This document shows, piece after piece, positions 15,205-23,462 of a stretch of DNA of 23,923 bases. The position numbers were made by a program, and so were the translations under genes. This stretch comes from Erysipelotrichaceae bacterium UBA3379 (GTDB lineage Bacteria > Bacillota_I > Bacilli_A > Erysipelotrichales > Coprobacillaceae), in NCBI GenBank assembly GCA_002359025.1, contig DEPZ01000037.1, forward strand, positions 22,094 to 46,016, given 5' to 3'. The notes beneath the pieces were generated by a model, which did no database searches, was not told where the DNA came from, and saw only the letters and a program-made list of their open reading frames with translations. Within the stretch, counting starts at the first letter, position 1; every line of letters begins with the position of its first letter.

Positions 15205-15855
15205 TTAATTCACCCTTTCTATAAATTCTATAATTTCTTCCATAGTATCTATCATTATATCTGGTTTCAACGCTTCCATCTCTTTAGTCCCTTTCGGTGT
15301 CCATGTTACAGCACCTGTATAAACTCCAGCATTTTTACCAGCCAAGATATCACTTTGATTATCACCAATCATTAAGGCTTTTTGACATTTTGTTTCTTCT
15401 AAAACTTTTAATATACCTTCAGGATCCGGTTTAACACGACTCACCTGATCCATACCAAGTACAATTTCAAAATATTTCGTTATATCAAATAAATCTAATC
15501 CAATATACGCTGCTTTAGAATACTTTGTCGTCACAACTGCCATAGGATATTGCTTTTCTTTTAATATCTCCAATGTTTCCTTAACTGTTGGATAAATTGT
15601 GACATAATCTCCATGATGTGCATGATTATACTCTCTATAACAAGATACTAACTCATCGATCATATTTTCTGGGAAATAACGTCGAAAAGACTCCATTAAT
15701 GTAGGCCCTAAAAACGAAAGATATTCCTCCTCACTTAATTTATAATCTGGTTTATAAATTTGAAAAACATGTTCAAATGATTTCTTTATTAATAAATCCG
15801 TATTTAATAAAGTCCCATCCAAATCAAATATAACTACAAAATCTTGTTTCATCAT
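15205..15855 (-). CDS. ppaX: HAD-superfamily pyrophosphatase PpaX
   Basis: PpaX in Bacillus hydrolyses pyrophosphate, including that released when HPr kinase/phosphorylase dephosphorylates HPr. The 216-residue protein has the HAD motifs FDLDGTL (Asp11, Asp13), VVTTKYSKAA, KPDPEGI and MIGDNQSDILAGKNAG, with a helical cap between them. It keeps PpaX features, including EYLSFLGPTLMESF and GAVTWTPKG, and has the family's length. A general phosphoglycolate phosphatase-like enzyme is the alternative. The ATG at 15855 is chosen over an in-frame TTG at 15861 because AAGG lies 7 bases upstream. It is joined to trxB without a gap, as in related Bacillus neighbourhoods; hprK and lgt are not in the window. 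Confidence 0.8.
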   Translation of the reverse strand: MMKQDFVVIFDLDGTLLNTDLLIKKSFEHVFQIYKPDYKLSEEEYLSFLGPTLMESFRRYFPENMIDELVSCYREYNHAHHGDYVTIYPTVKETLEILKEKQYPMAVVTTKYSKAAYIGLDLFDITKYFEIVLGMDQVSRVKPDPEGILKVLEETKCQKALMIGDNQSDILAGKNAGVYTGAVTWTPKGTKEMEALKPDIMIDTMEEIIEFIERVN

Positions 15856-15918
15856 TATCAAACCTTTCCTTGGTATTATAACATATTATAGTTCTTATCT
15901 AAATCATTATGCTTAATG

Positions 15919-15938
15919 AAAAAGAGGTATAAACCTCT
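15919..15938 (-). terminator. Terminator of the lipoprotein/zinc-ribbon pair
   Basis: On the minus strand AGAGGT (15933-15938) and ACCTCT (15923-15928) form a stem with loop TTAT, followed by TTTTT counted from the arm end. The stop codon TAG of the gene ending at 15937 shares two bases with the first arm. Confidence 0.8.
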
Positions 15939-16743
15939 ACATCATTTGATTTGTTAGTTTATTATAGTACACTAACTTAGAATAATAACTCTTATCTTGT
16001 CTATAAACAACAAACGAATTATCGCCATCATATTCACCGATACCATAATGGCCTAACTTTTCTTTTGTTTTATTAAATTCTGCTTCTCTTTGTTTGAACT
16101 GATTCATAAGTTTGACACTTGAATCTTGTTTACCAGTGAAAGAATATACCAAATTCATTTCTTCTTCATTAAAGAACAATTCATTAAAATCTTTAGACCC
16201 TATTTTCTTAAACGAAAAAGTCTCATCATTATAAGTATTTGATCTATTGAATTTTCTTTCTACAACAACAGATAATTGATCATTAATTTGTGTTTCATAC
16301 TCCATATGAAAAGCAATATCATAATTATCTAACACTTGTATAGAATATGATTTATCAAAAGTATACTTACCATCCTGAGATAAGTTATTTTCATAATCTT
16401 TTATTTTTTCTACAACTCCATCAACATTTAAATAATCTTTTTGAAAATCTGCTAATGTATCATATGAGCCAACAATAAGTCTTGCCTCTTTATTTTCCAT
16501 ATCTGGCAAAGCGATAGCTTCAGTAATTTCTTTTTGTTGAAAGATATCAAATCCACTAAATATCATTGTATAAAACAAAGGCATAAATGCAAAAATACTA
16601 AAAACTAATAAATAAATGAAAAAACTTGGTATTCTTGTTTTCTTTTTTATTGGACGATATCGTCCTTGTAAATCCAAACCGCAATGCGGGCAGAATTTAT
16701 CATTAGAATTTAAATCATGACCACATCTAGGACATTGTTTCAT
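15937..16743 (-). CDS. Membrane-anchored zinc-ribbon protein with an extracytoplasmic domain
   Basis: This is a 268-residue protein. Residues 4-21 form one zinc ribbon (CPRC, CPHC). A basic stretch follows, then one membrane helix (about 39-62), and an outer domain of about 200 residues that I do not recognise. The outer domain has charged alpha/beta character (EARLIVGSYDTLADFQ, QLSVVVERKFNRSN, FFNEEEMNLVYSFTGK). The same plan occurs in the double-ribbon protein at 9257, but the outer domains differ. Its ATG lies 3 bases after the lipoprotein stop with AAGGAGG overlapping that stop, so the two are translated together. The partner suggests a role at the cell surface, possibly sensing or binding redox or envelope state; this is inference. 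Confidence 0.78.
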   Translation of the reverse strand: MKQCPRCGHDLNSNDKFCPHCGLDLQGRYRPIKKKTRIPSFFIYLLVFSIFAFMPLFYTMIFSGFDIFQQKEITEAIALPDMENKEARLIVGSYDTLADFQKDYLNVDGVVEKIKDYENNLSQDGKYTFDKSYSIQVLDNYDIAFHMEYETQINDQLSVVVERKFNRSNTYNDETFSFKKIGSKDFNELFFNEEEMNLVYSFTGKQDSSVKLMNQFKQREAEFNKTKEKLGHYGIGEYDGDNSFVVYRQDKSYYSKLVYYNKLTNQMM

Positions 16744-16746
16744 AAA

Positions 16747-17253
16747 CTAATCCTCCTTAAAATACTTATCCATAAATTCTTCAAATTCATTTAAGAATTC
16801 TTGTTTTTTCTCCTTTTGAACCAATCTATCTTCTATCTTGAAATAATCTTCATCAAGATATTGATAACGCGACTTCACTTTTCCATTAGATATCACCTGT
16901 AGTGTAGGTGTCCAATCAAAATCTAATTCTTCATATATGTTATCTGTAAAAGCCTTTTCTTCTTTTGAAACGTCTTCATTTTTCACACGTTCTTTCCATT
17001 CTTTTACATTTAAATAGTAAAGACCTACTCCCTCATGACTTTCAACATATTCTTCTAAAACAGGATAAAAAGCTTGGCAGTCTCCACAATCCGGTCTTCC
17101 TATATACATCATAAATGTAACATCAGAATTTAAATTCTGTATTAACTTTTCATAATCTATTGTTTCTATTCCTTGTATTTGGAGTTTCGTTGTATGAGTT
17201 GAACACCCTACAAGTACAAATACACATAAGATCAATAACAATATCTTCTTCAT
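16747..17253 (-). CDS. Thioredoxin-like lipoprotein (PedC/BrcD-like disulfide protein)
   Basis: This is a 168-residue exported protein. MKKILLLILCVFVLVGC is a lipoprotein signal with lipid-modified Cys17. The mature part has a thioredoxin-like site IGRPDCGDCQ (Cys56, Cys59) and a cis-Pro segment WTPTLQ. The form IGRxxCxxC is like PedC/BrcD proteins associated with disulfide formation in bacteriocins, but no bacteriocin gene is seen nearby. A general role in extracytoplasmic thiol exchange is likely. The ATG at 17253 has GGAGG 6 bases upstream; longer in-frame extensions up to 17352 are AT-rich and lack a ribosome-binding site. It is the first gene of a pair with the zinc-ribbon protein. Confidence 0.82.
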   Translation of the reverse strand: MKKILLLILCVFVLVGCSTHTTKLQIQGIETIDYEKLIQNLNSDVTFMMYIGRPDCGDCQAFYPVLEEYVESHEGVGLYYLNVKEWKERVKNEDVSKEEKAFTDNIYEELDFDWTPTLQVISNGKVKSRYQYLDEDYFKIEDRLVQKEKKQEFLNEFEEFMDKYFKED

Positions 17254-17659
17254 ATACATCCTCCATTTTGTTAAATATAACATAAACATAAAAAAAATAA
17301 TACTCTTTTTACTGATATGTTTATTATAACTATTATTTTCATGTCTATTCACACAATAAAAGATGTAATACCTTTCCCTGATAATTGAAATGACTTCATT
17401 TATAACAAGATATTATGCCAAAACTCAATTAAGAATTTCAAAGGAAGAACTTATTTTTTTCAATCTCTATATAAGAGGTTTGGATAACACAAATAACTGA
17501 ACTCCTATTTAAAGCTTTCTATATAAATTCTCATAGTATTTATCAGTGAAAATCATCTATTTAAGTCATTACTAAAACAAATGATTGTTTTAAAATACAA
17601 TATATTACTCAAATAAAAAAAGAGATATAACGAAATATATCGATATACCTCTCTATATA
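17254..17659. other. Intergenic region between gpmI and the lipoprotein gene
   Basis: About 400 bases without a convincing gene. On the gpmI side it contains the terminator 17611-17652. Next to that is a perfect inverted repeat, arms TAAAACAA (17573-17580) and TTGTTTTA (17585-17592). A weak promoter for the lipoprotein pair may be TTGAGT (17423-17428) with TATAAA (17399-17404), 18 bases apart, or the TATAAT further down near 17323. The remainder is AT-rich, with stops in all frames. Confidence 0.5.
17611..17652 (-). terminator. Terminator of gpmI
   Basis: On the minus strand AGAGGTATATCGA (17640-17652) pairs with TCGTTATATCTCT (17621-17633) with one G-U pair and one mismatch around a 6-base loop, followed by TTTTTTT. 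It starts 7 bases after the gpmI stop codon. Confidence 0.8.
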
Positions 17660-19177
17660 CTATTTAATTAAGCTTTCTCCAGTCATTTCTTTAGGAATTG
17701 GTAATCCTAATAATTGAAGAATTGTTGGAGCTAAATCCCCTAATTTTCCACCTTCTTTTAATTCTAAGTGTGTATTTGTTAGAATTAAAGGTACAGGATT
17801 TGTAGTATGTGCTGTAAATGGATTATTTTCTTCATCTAATAATCTTTCGCTGTTTCCATGATCTGCAGTAATTAACATAGTTCCACCTAATTCAAGAACT
17901 TTTTCATAAACTTCTCCTACACATTCATCAACAACACTTACAGCTTTAATAGCAGCTGGAATAATTCCAGTATGTCCTACCATATCACAGTTAGCAAAGT
18001 TAACAATAACAACATCATAGATATCTTTATCTAATTCAGCAATTAATGCATCTTTTACTTCATATGCACTCATTTCAGGTTGTAAATCATAAGTTGCAAC
18101 TTTAGGTGAATTAATTAATACACGTGTAGCTCCTTCGATTTCTTTATCTACTCCACCATCCATAAAGAATGTAACATGAGCATATTTTTCTGTTTCAGCA
18201 ATTCTTAATTGTTTTAATCCTTGAGCTGATAAATAGTCTCCTAATGTATTTGTAAGATCTAAAGAATGGAATGCAATATCACCATTAACAGTATCTGCAT
18301 ATCTCATCATACATACAAAATGAATATTCTTAGGTTTATCAGCTGGTTTAAAGTCATCATAAACATCTGCAGTAAATACATTAGACATTTGGATAGCTCT
18401 ATCAGGTCTAAAGTTAGCAAAGATAATTGAATCATTATCTTCAATAGCACCATTTGTATCTGGATTATATCCAGGGATAACAAATTCATCATAAACTTCT
18501 TTAGCATATGAATCTTTTACATATTGTACTGGATCACTATAAGTTTCACCAGATTTACCAATTAATGCATTATAAGCTAATTCTACACGATCCATTCTCT
18601 TATCTCTATCCATAGCATAATATCTACCAGAGATACTTGCAATTTGACCTACACCAATTTCAGCCATTTTCACTTTTAATTCATTAACAAAATCCACACC
18701 ACTATCTGGAGCAACATCTCTACCATCTAGGAAAGCATGTACATATACTTTTTCTAAACCTTGATCTTTAGCTAATTTTAATAATGCATAGATGTGTTCA
18801 TTTGATGAGTGAACTCCACCATTAGATAACAATCCCCAAATATGTAACTTAGAATTATTTTCTTTTGCATGATTGATAGCTTTTAAGAAAGCTTTATTTT
18901 CAAAAAATGTCCCATCTTCTACAGCTTTATTAATTAATGTTAATGATTGGTATACAATTCTACCAGCACCAATATTTAAATGTCCTACTTCACTGTTACC
19001 CATTTGTCCTTCAGGTAATCCAACAGCATTTCCACAAGCTTTTAATGTTGTTGTTGGGTACATAGCCATTAAATCATCTAAATTAGGTGTATTTGCTAAT
19101 TTAACAGCATTTCCATCAATACGGTCAGTTAAACCATAACCATCTAAAATACATAAAACTACTGGTCTTTTCTTCAT
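17660..19177 (-). CDS. gpmI: 2,3-bisphosphoglycerate-independent phosphoglycerate mutase
   Basis: GpmI interconverts 3- and 2-phosphoglycerate in glycolysis, using manganese and a phosphoserine intermediate. The 505-residue protein has the alkaline-phosphatase-fold metal motif VLCILDGYG (Asp12), the nucleophile Ser62 in GQMGNSEVGHLNIG, FLDGRDVAPDSG, RYYAMDRDKRMDR in the transferase insert, and the C-terminal metal motif ITADHGNSE. The ATG at 19177 has GGAGG 10 bases upstream. An in-frame extension to 19216 is rejected because it would contain the -10 of its promoter. It is monocistronic. Confidence 0.97.
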   Translation of the reverse strand: MKKRPVVLCILDGYGLTDRIDGNAVKLANTPNLDDLMAMYPTTTLKACGNAVGLPEGQMGNSEVGHLNIGAGRIVYQSLTLINKAVEDGTFFENKAFLKAINHAKENNSKLHIWGLLSNGGVHSSNEHIYALLKLAKDQGLEKVYVHAFLDGRDVAPDSGVDFVNELKVKMAEIGVGQIASISGRYYAMDRDKRMDRVELAYNALIGKSGETYSDPVQYVKDSYAKEVYDEFVIPGYNPDTNGAIEDNDSIIFANFRPDRAIQMSNVFTADVYDDFKPADKPKNIHFVCMMRYADTVNGDIAFHSLDLTNTLGDYLSAQGLKQLRIAETEKYAHVTFFMDGGVDKEIEGATRVLINSPKVATYDLQPEMSAYEVKDALIAELDKDIYDVVIVNFANCDMVGHTGIIPAAIKAVSVVDECVGEVYEKVLELGGTMLITADHGNSERLLDEENNPFTAHTTNPVPLILTNTHLELKEGGKLGDLAPTILQLLGLPIPKEMTGESLIK

Positions 19178-19202
19178 TTTATTTCTACCTCCATATGAGC
19201 AC

Positions 19203-19208
19203 ATTATA
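19203..19208 (-). promoter_or_regulatory. -10 element of the gpmI promoter
   Basis: A consensus TATAAT on the minus strand (19203-19208), about 26 bases ahead of the gpmI ATG. The -35 region is T-rich (TTTATT at 17 bases) and weak. It lies just after the terminator of the sugar operon, so gpmI is expressed independently. Confidence 0.5.
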
Positions 19209-19262
19209 CAAAACAATTCAAAAAAAATAAAGTTTAAAGAATAATTTTTTCACATAAACGCT

Positions 19263-19284
19263 AAAAAGACACATAAGTGCCTTT
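19263..19284 (-). terminator. Terminator of the galactosyl-HexNAc operon
   Basis: On the minus strand AAAGGCAC (19277-19284) pairs with GTGTCTTT (19265-19272), with one G-U pair and loop TTAT, and runs into TTTTT counted from the arm end. The first arm overlaps the nahK stop codon (19283-19285). Confidence 0.75.
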
Positions 19285-20374
19285 ATAGTCTATATTTTTC
19301 AACAATTTTATTCATTATATCCCATTTATCTTCCATGTCTTTTACTAGTTTAAACTGCGTACGACAACGATCAAGATTATGTGTAGGATACTGTGTTTTA
19401 AAATAAACATCCCCTTGAAGATAATCCGTTAAAAAACGCATTCCACATTCATAAGTCATCACTTTCGCTCCAATAGGCAAACAGTTCATTTCTTCTTCTG
19501 TAAGCTTATTGTCACATCCTTCAACAAACCCTTTTGTATAGATTTCAAAAAGATGCATATCACATTCTATCCTAGATAAATCTTTTTCATCTTCAGCACC
19601 AGTACTTGCACCAAAGCGAATAGAATCTCCAAAATCATTCACTGCAAGACCCGGCATGACTGTATCTAAATCAATAACACATATACCTTGATGTGTTTCA
19701 TTATCAATAAGGATATTATTTAATTTTGTATCATTATGAGTCACACGCAAAGGAAGTTTCCCTTCCTTTTGTAAGTCTCCTAATATATTGGCTATATCCT
19801 CTCTATCTAAGACAAACTGTATTTCTTCTTGAACATCTTTTGCTCTCTGACATACATCTTCTTCAACAGCCTTTTTAAACTTTAAGAAACGATCATGTGT
19901 GTCATGAAATTTTTCGATTGTTTCATGTAATGTATGAGCCGGAAAATCTGCCAAAAGACTTTGAAACTTCCCAAAAGAAACGGCACTCTGATAAAAATCA
20001 TCATCATTTCTTACTTCATCATAACTTGTCGTATTCTCAATAAAGTTATACATTCTCCAACAACATCCATCTTCATCTTGATAATAAGGTTTATGATCTT
20101 TTGTATAGATAACTGTTAATGTTTCTCTTTCAGGGTCTCCACCATTTTCTATAATCTTCTTCTTTAAAAATTCTGTAACATTTACAATATTCTCCATCAA
20201 TTGATCAGGATTTTTAAAGATATTGGTATTAATTCTTTGTAAGATATATTTTTTACTATTTTCAACTAAATACGTATCATTAATATGTCCACTTCCATAA
20301 ATATGACAATCTTCTATATGAATATGAACAGGAAATTGAGATACGATATTCTCTATAATTCTTTTTTCTTCCAT
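19283..20374 (-). CDS. nahK: N-acetylhexosamine 1-kinase
   Basis: NahK (LnpB in bifidobacteria) phosphorylates the anomeric hydroxyl of GlcNAc or GalNAc with ATP. The 363-residue cytoplasmic protein has the aminoglycoside phosphotransferase-like kinase fold: GSGHINDTYLV (27-37), the ATP-site ILQRIN, the catalytic loop RVTHNDTKLNNILID with Asp215, and CVIDLDTVMPG with the metal-binding Asp. The HNDTKxNN and DTVMPG motifs are those of NahK. The ATG at 20374 begins 3 bases after the preceding stop codon; a GTG at 20383 is less likely. It is the last gene of the operon, which fits a kinase that removes the HexNAc released by the GH112 enzyme. Confidence 0.9.
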   Translation of the reverse strand: MEEKRIIENIVSQFPVHIHIEDCHIYGSGHINDTYLVENSKKYILQRINTNIFKNPDQLMENIVNVTEFLKKKIIENGGDPERETLTVIYTKDHKPYYQDEDGCCWRMYNFIENTTSYDEVRNDDDFYQSAVSFGKFQSLLADFPAHTLHETIEKFHDTHDRFLKFKKAVEEDVCQRAKDVQEEIQFVLDREDIANILGDLQKEGKLPLRVTHNDTKLNNILIDNETHQGICVIDLDTVMPGLAVNDFGDSIRFGASTGAEDEKDLSRIECDMHLFEIYTKGFVEGCDNKLTEEEMNCLPIGAKVMTYECGMRFLTDYLQGDVYFKTQYPTHNLDRCRTQFKLVKDMEDKWDIMNKIVEKYRL

Positions 20375-20376
20375 AA

Positions 20377-21288
20377 TTACCACAAATATTCAGGATAAAT
20401 CCCTTGTCCTTTCATAGTTTGAATCGCCTTTTCTACCATTGGCTTATCTTCTTTATATGTGACTCCATACCATTGATCACTTGTTTTTAACACACGAACA
20501 GTTGCTTTATTTGTTGCAATTAAATGACTGACAACTGATGGAATAAAATATTCACATTTCAAAGGACGAGAAGTTAATCCTTGATCAAGAAAATCTTTCA
20601 TACCATCTTCTATTTCTTTAAAAATACTATAAGTAAATCCCCACATATTCATAGAAACAGTTGTTCCAGATAATAATTCTTTATATTCATCATCTTCTAA
20701 ATAACATATCTTACCATCTTTTTTCATAATATCTGTTTTTTCATCAACTTTTTCAAGATATCCATCTTCATTGACTTGACATACACCTCGAGAAACACTT
20801 CCATTCTCTGTCAATGTCTTGCTTACATCATAACCTACCATAACATAACGATAGAATGAATCATCTTGATGTGTTGATAAATACTGATAAATCAATTCAA
20901 ATGCTTCTTTTCCATAATAATCATCTGCATTAATAACTGCAAATGGTCCTTTTACAACATCTTTACAACACATAATCGCATGAGCTGTTCCCCAAGGTTT
21001 TGTTCGCCCCTCAGGCACTTGATAACCTTCTGGAAGGTTATCAAGTTGTTGATAAACATAATGAACTTTCATGACTTTTTCTATACGTTTACCAATAGCC
21101 TCTCTAAATAGTTCTTCATTTTCTTTTTTAATAATTAAAACCACTTCTTCAAAGCCAGCTCTTTTTGCATCATAGATAGAATAATCTATGATAATTTGAC
21201 CTTGTGGATCAATGGCATCAATTTGTTTTAATCCACCATAACGACTCCCCATACCAGCCGCCATAATTACCAATATAGGTTTTTGCAT
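20377..21288 (-). CDS. Sugar-1-phosphate nucleotidyltransferase
   Basis: This enzyme is expected to join a sugar 1-phosphate and a nucleoside triphosphate to an NDP-sugar. The 303-residue protein has the Rossmann-like nucleotide-binding motif MAAGMGSRYGGLKQ (9-22), KPWGTAHA (98-105), and the metal-binding INADDYYG (119-126). It lacks the length and C-terminal hexapeptide repeats of GlmU. The substrate is not shown. Its place between the phosphorylase and nahK suggests Gal-1-phosphate, GlcNAc-1-phosphate or GalNAc-1-phosphate. Bifidobacterial operons carry a GalT-like enzyme here instead. The ATG at 21288 has AGAGGTGA overlapping the GH112 stop, giving tight coupling; the frame can extend upstream to 21312, but without support. 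Confidence 0.82.
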   Translation of the reverse strand: MQKPILVIMAAGMGSRYGGLKQIDAIDPQGQIIIDYSIYDAKRAGFEEVVLIIKKENEELFREAIGKRIEKVMKVHYVYQQLDNLPEGYQVPEGRTKPWGTAHAIMCCKDVVKGPFAVINADDYYGKEAFELIYQYLSTHQDDSFYRYVMVGYDVSKTLTENGSVSRGVCQVNEDGYLEKVDEKTDIMKKDGKICYLEDDEYKELLSGTTVSMNMWGFTYSIFKEIEDGMKDFLDQGLTSRPLKCEYFIPSVVSHLIATNKATVRVLKTSDQWYGVTYKEDKPMVEKAIQTMKGQGIYPEYLW

Positions 21289-21298
21289 ACTCTCACCT

Positions 21299-23452
21299 CT
21301 ACATATCAACAAAACGTAACTCCATAGCTTCTAATTCTAATGTTTCAATCTTTTCACCATGCACATATAAATCAGTAGATAAAGGTTCTGTCGTATTATT
21401 AATAACTGCAATCTTATGCACATCTTCAAATGCTGCAACTTCAGTATTCACATTGCTGACATAGTATTTCTTCATTTCATCTTCTTTACCTGCTGCAAAA
21501 TAAATAGCTCTTAAAAGCAATCTACAATTTTGTGGAGAATAAGGAAGCCCTGCAAAATATACACTACGTCCTTTCCCATAAGTATTCACAACAAGTCTTG
21601 CATACCCATGATATTGATCTAAGATTTGATAATTTTCTCCATGAGCATAAATACCATTCATACCTTCTCCAAAATCTAATGCTTCATCAATATCTTCTAA
21701 TAAGAAATGCTCTGGATTCACTTCATTATATTTATCATGGCTAAGTGTAAATCCTACTTCTTTATCTACCCCTAATACATCACTTAATTGGAAAAATTGT
21801 CCTTGATATTGATATGCTGTTGGTTCTCCAACACCTATAAATCCTCCACCTTGATCAACCCATTTTCTAATTCTTGTCACAACATCTTCATCAATCCAAT
21901 TCTTTTCACCTGACCAAGATGTATATGCACTACCTGCGTTAATAACGACTTTATAGTTATCTAGAACTCCATTTTTCACATCTTCAAAATTAATAAAATC
22001 AAGATCTATAGGCATACCACTTAAGCATTCAATAATACCCACATAAGAATAAATCTCTCTATACCATATCGCATGATGAACTTGATTATTCATCCATCTA
22101 CGACTTTCTCCCCAGCAATTCAATATAGCCACCTTAAATGGAGATACATATGCTTTTGTTCCTTGAATTGTATCATGAATACTTCTAAATTCATCAACAA
22201 CATGCGTAATTGTATCAATAAATCCAGGCCATTCTATAGCCAATTTTAAATAACCACCATATCCAATTCGATCTAATGGACTTCTTAAAATTGCACGTCT
22301 TGCTTTTAACCAATTGGTATGAGCCTCCGTTATAGGATCTCCACCCTCAGTAAACACATCAGGGAAGAAATAAGGAAGTAATCTACCTTCAGTATATTTT
22401 ACTCCTTTAATATCAGAAATCATACGCATAGTCACACCATCACCTACTGAACCTACTACTGCATCTAATCCAATAGTTTCAAAGTATGGTCCATACGGTT
22501 CAGTTCCAATCCAATGATCACCTAAAAACATCATAGCTTCCTTACCATAACTATGCACTATATCTACTAGTTCCTTAGCAAGTTTACAAACTTCTCTTTG
22601 TTGAAATTCAATAAAATCTTTAAATTCTTTAGAAGGAACTCTAAACAAAGAATTATGATATCCTTGATCAACAATAAATTCAGGCCTAAACTTATATCCA
22701 ACTTCTTTTTCAAATTGTCTTAAGATATATGGAGAGACACTTGCACTGTAGCCAAACCATTCAACATATTTTTCTCGTTTTTGATCATCAAAAGTTAAAG
22801 TAAATTGGTGAAAGAAAGTTGTAAAACGGATCACATCCACATGTGGATGATCTTCACAAAACTTTTTTAATTTTTCTTTTACATAAACTTGTGTTTTAGG
22901 TTGACGAACATCAAATGTTAATTGATGAGGAGCATCTTTCCAATCATTTGTAATAAAATTATACATATGAACTGGATCCCAAATTAAAAACGCTAAAAAA
23001 CTTACAGTATAAACATGATATGGAATAGTTTGAATTGTAACTGTACCATCTTCTTCATTATAATCCCAAAGATCAACACTGACAACTTCTCCTGTTGTTC
23101 TATCTACAACTTCCCACCAAACTTTTGGATCATCAATAAAGTTAGGCTTTAATTGTTCTGTATGAAACCCTTTCATTAATGTAATTGTAAGTGTATCTGA
23201 TTTTGCTGTATATCTATCTGTGATTAAATATTCTTGTTGAATTTCTTCAGGATTATTTTCAGCCCATTCATTATCTTTTCTAGTTGTATAATATGTTGCA
23301 TAAATCTTTGCATCTAAATCTAATAATTCTTGAGGCATTTGTGTACCATCACAATCTCTAATAGCATCTGCACCAAGTTTTTCTTTTAAAGCTATTGTTT
23401 CATCTATAACATCCAAATCCGTTGGTAATGTTAATCTGCCATAATTTTTCAT
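21299..23452 (-). CDS. 1,3-beta-galactosyl-N-acetylhexosamine phosphorylase (GH112)
   Basis: The GH112 phosphorylase splits galacto-N-biose or lacto-N-biose with phosphate to give alpha-Gal-1-phosphate and GalNAc or GlcNAc. The 717-residue protein has no signal peptide, so it acts inside the cell. It begins MKNYGRLTLPTDLDV, then IRDCDGTQMP (Arg32 in the position of a substrate-binding arginine), and the acid/base region FLGDHWIGTEPYG, where Asp312 aligns by position with the catalytic Asp of the bifidobacterial enzyme. A C-terminal part (about 440-715) has the glutamine-amidotransferase-like and beta domains. Some GH112 enzymes act on Gal-beta-1,4-rhamnose; the adjacent nahK favours a HexNAc substrate. 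GGGGGA precedes the ATG. Confidence 0.93.
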   Translation of the reverse strand: MKNYGRLTLPTDLDVIDETIALKEKLGADAIRDCDGTQMPQELLDLDAKIYATYYTTRKDNEWAENNPEEIQQEYLITDRYTAKSDTLTITLMKGFHTEQLKPNFIDDPKVWWEVVDRTTGEVVSVDLWDYNEEDGTVTIQTIPYHVYTVSFLAFLIWDPVHMYNFITNDWKDAPHQLTFDVRQPKTQVYVKEKLKKFCEDHPHVDVIRFTTFFHQFTLTFDDQKREKYVEWFGYSASVSPYILRQFEKEVGYKFRPEFIVDQGYHNSLFRVPSKEFKDFIEFQQREVCKLAKELVDIVHSYGKEAMMFLGDHWIGTEPYGPYFETIGLDAVVGSVGDGVTMRMISDIKGVKYTEGRLLPYFFPDVFTEGGDPITEAHTNWLKARRAILRSPLDRIGYGGYLKLAIEWPGFIDTITHVVDEFRSIHDTIQGTKAYVSPFKVAILNCWGESRRWMNNQVHHAIWYREIYSYVGIIECLSGMPIDLDFINFEDVKNGVLDNYKVVINAGSAYTSWSGEKNWIDEDVVTRIRKWVDQGGGFIGVGEPTAYQYQGQFFQLSDVLGVDKEVGFTLSHDKYNEVNPEHFLLEDIDEALDFGEGMNGIYAHGENYQILDQYHGYARLVVNTYGKGRSVYFAGLPYSPQNCRLLLRAIYFAAGKEDEMKKYYVSNVNTEVAAFEDVHKIAVINNTTEPLSTDLYVHGEKIETLELEAMELRFVDM

Positions 23453-23462
23453 AATTTTCCCC

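Noticed and set aside
16747..17253. Bacteriocin cluster suggested by the PedC/BrcD-like lipoprotein
   Set aside because: No precursor peptide with a double-glycine leader, peptidase-transporter or immunity gene is seen nearby.
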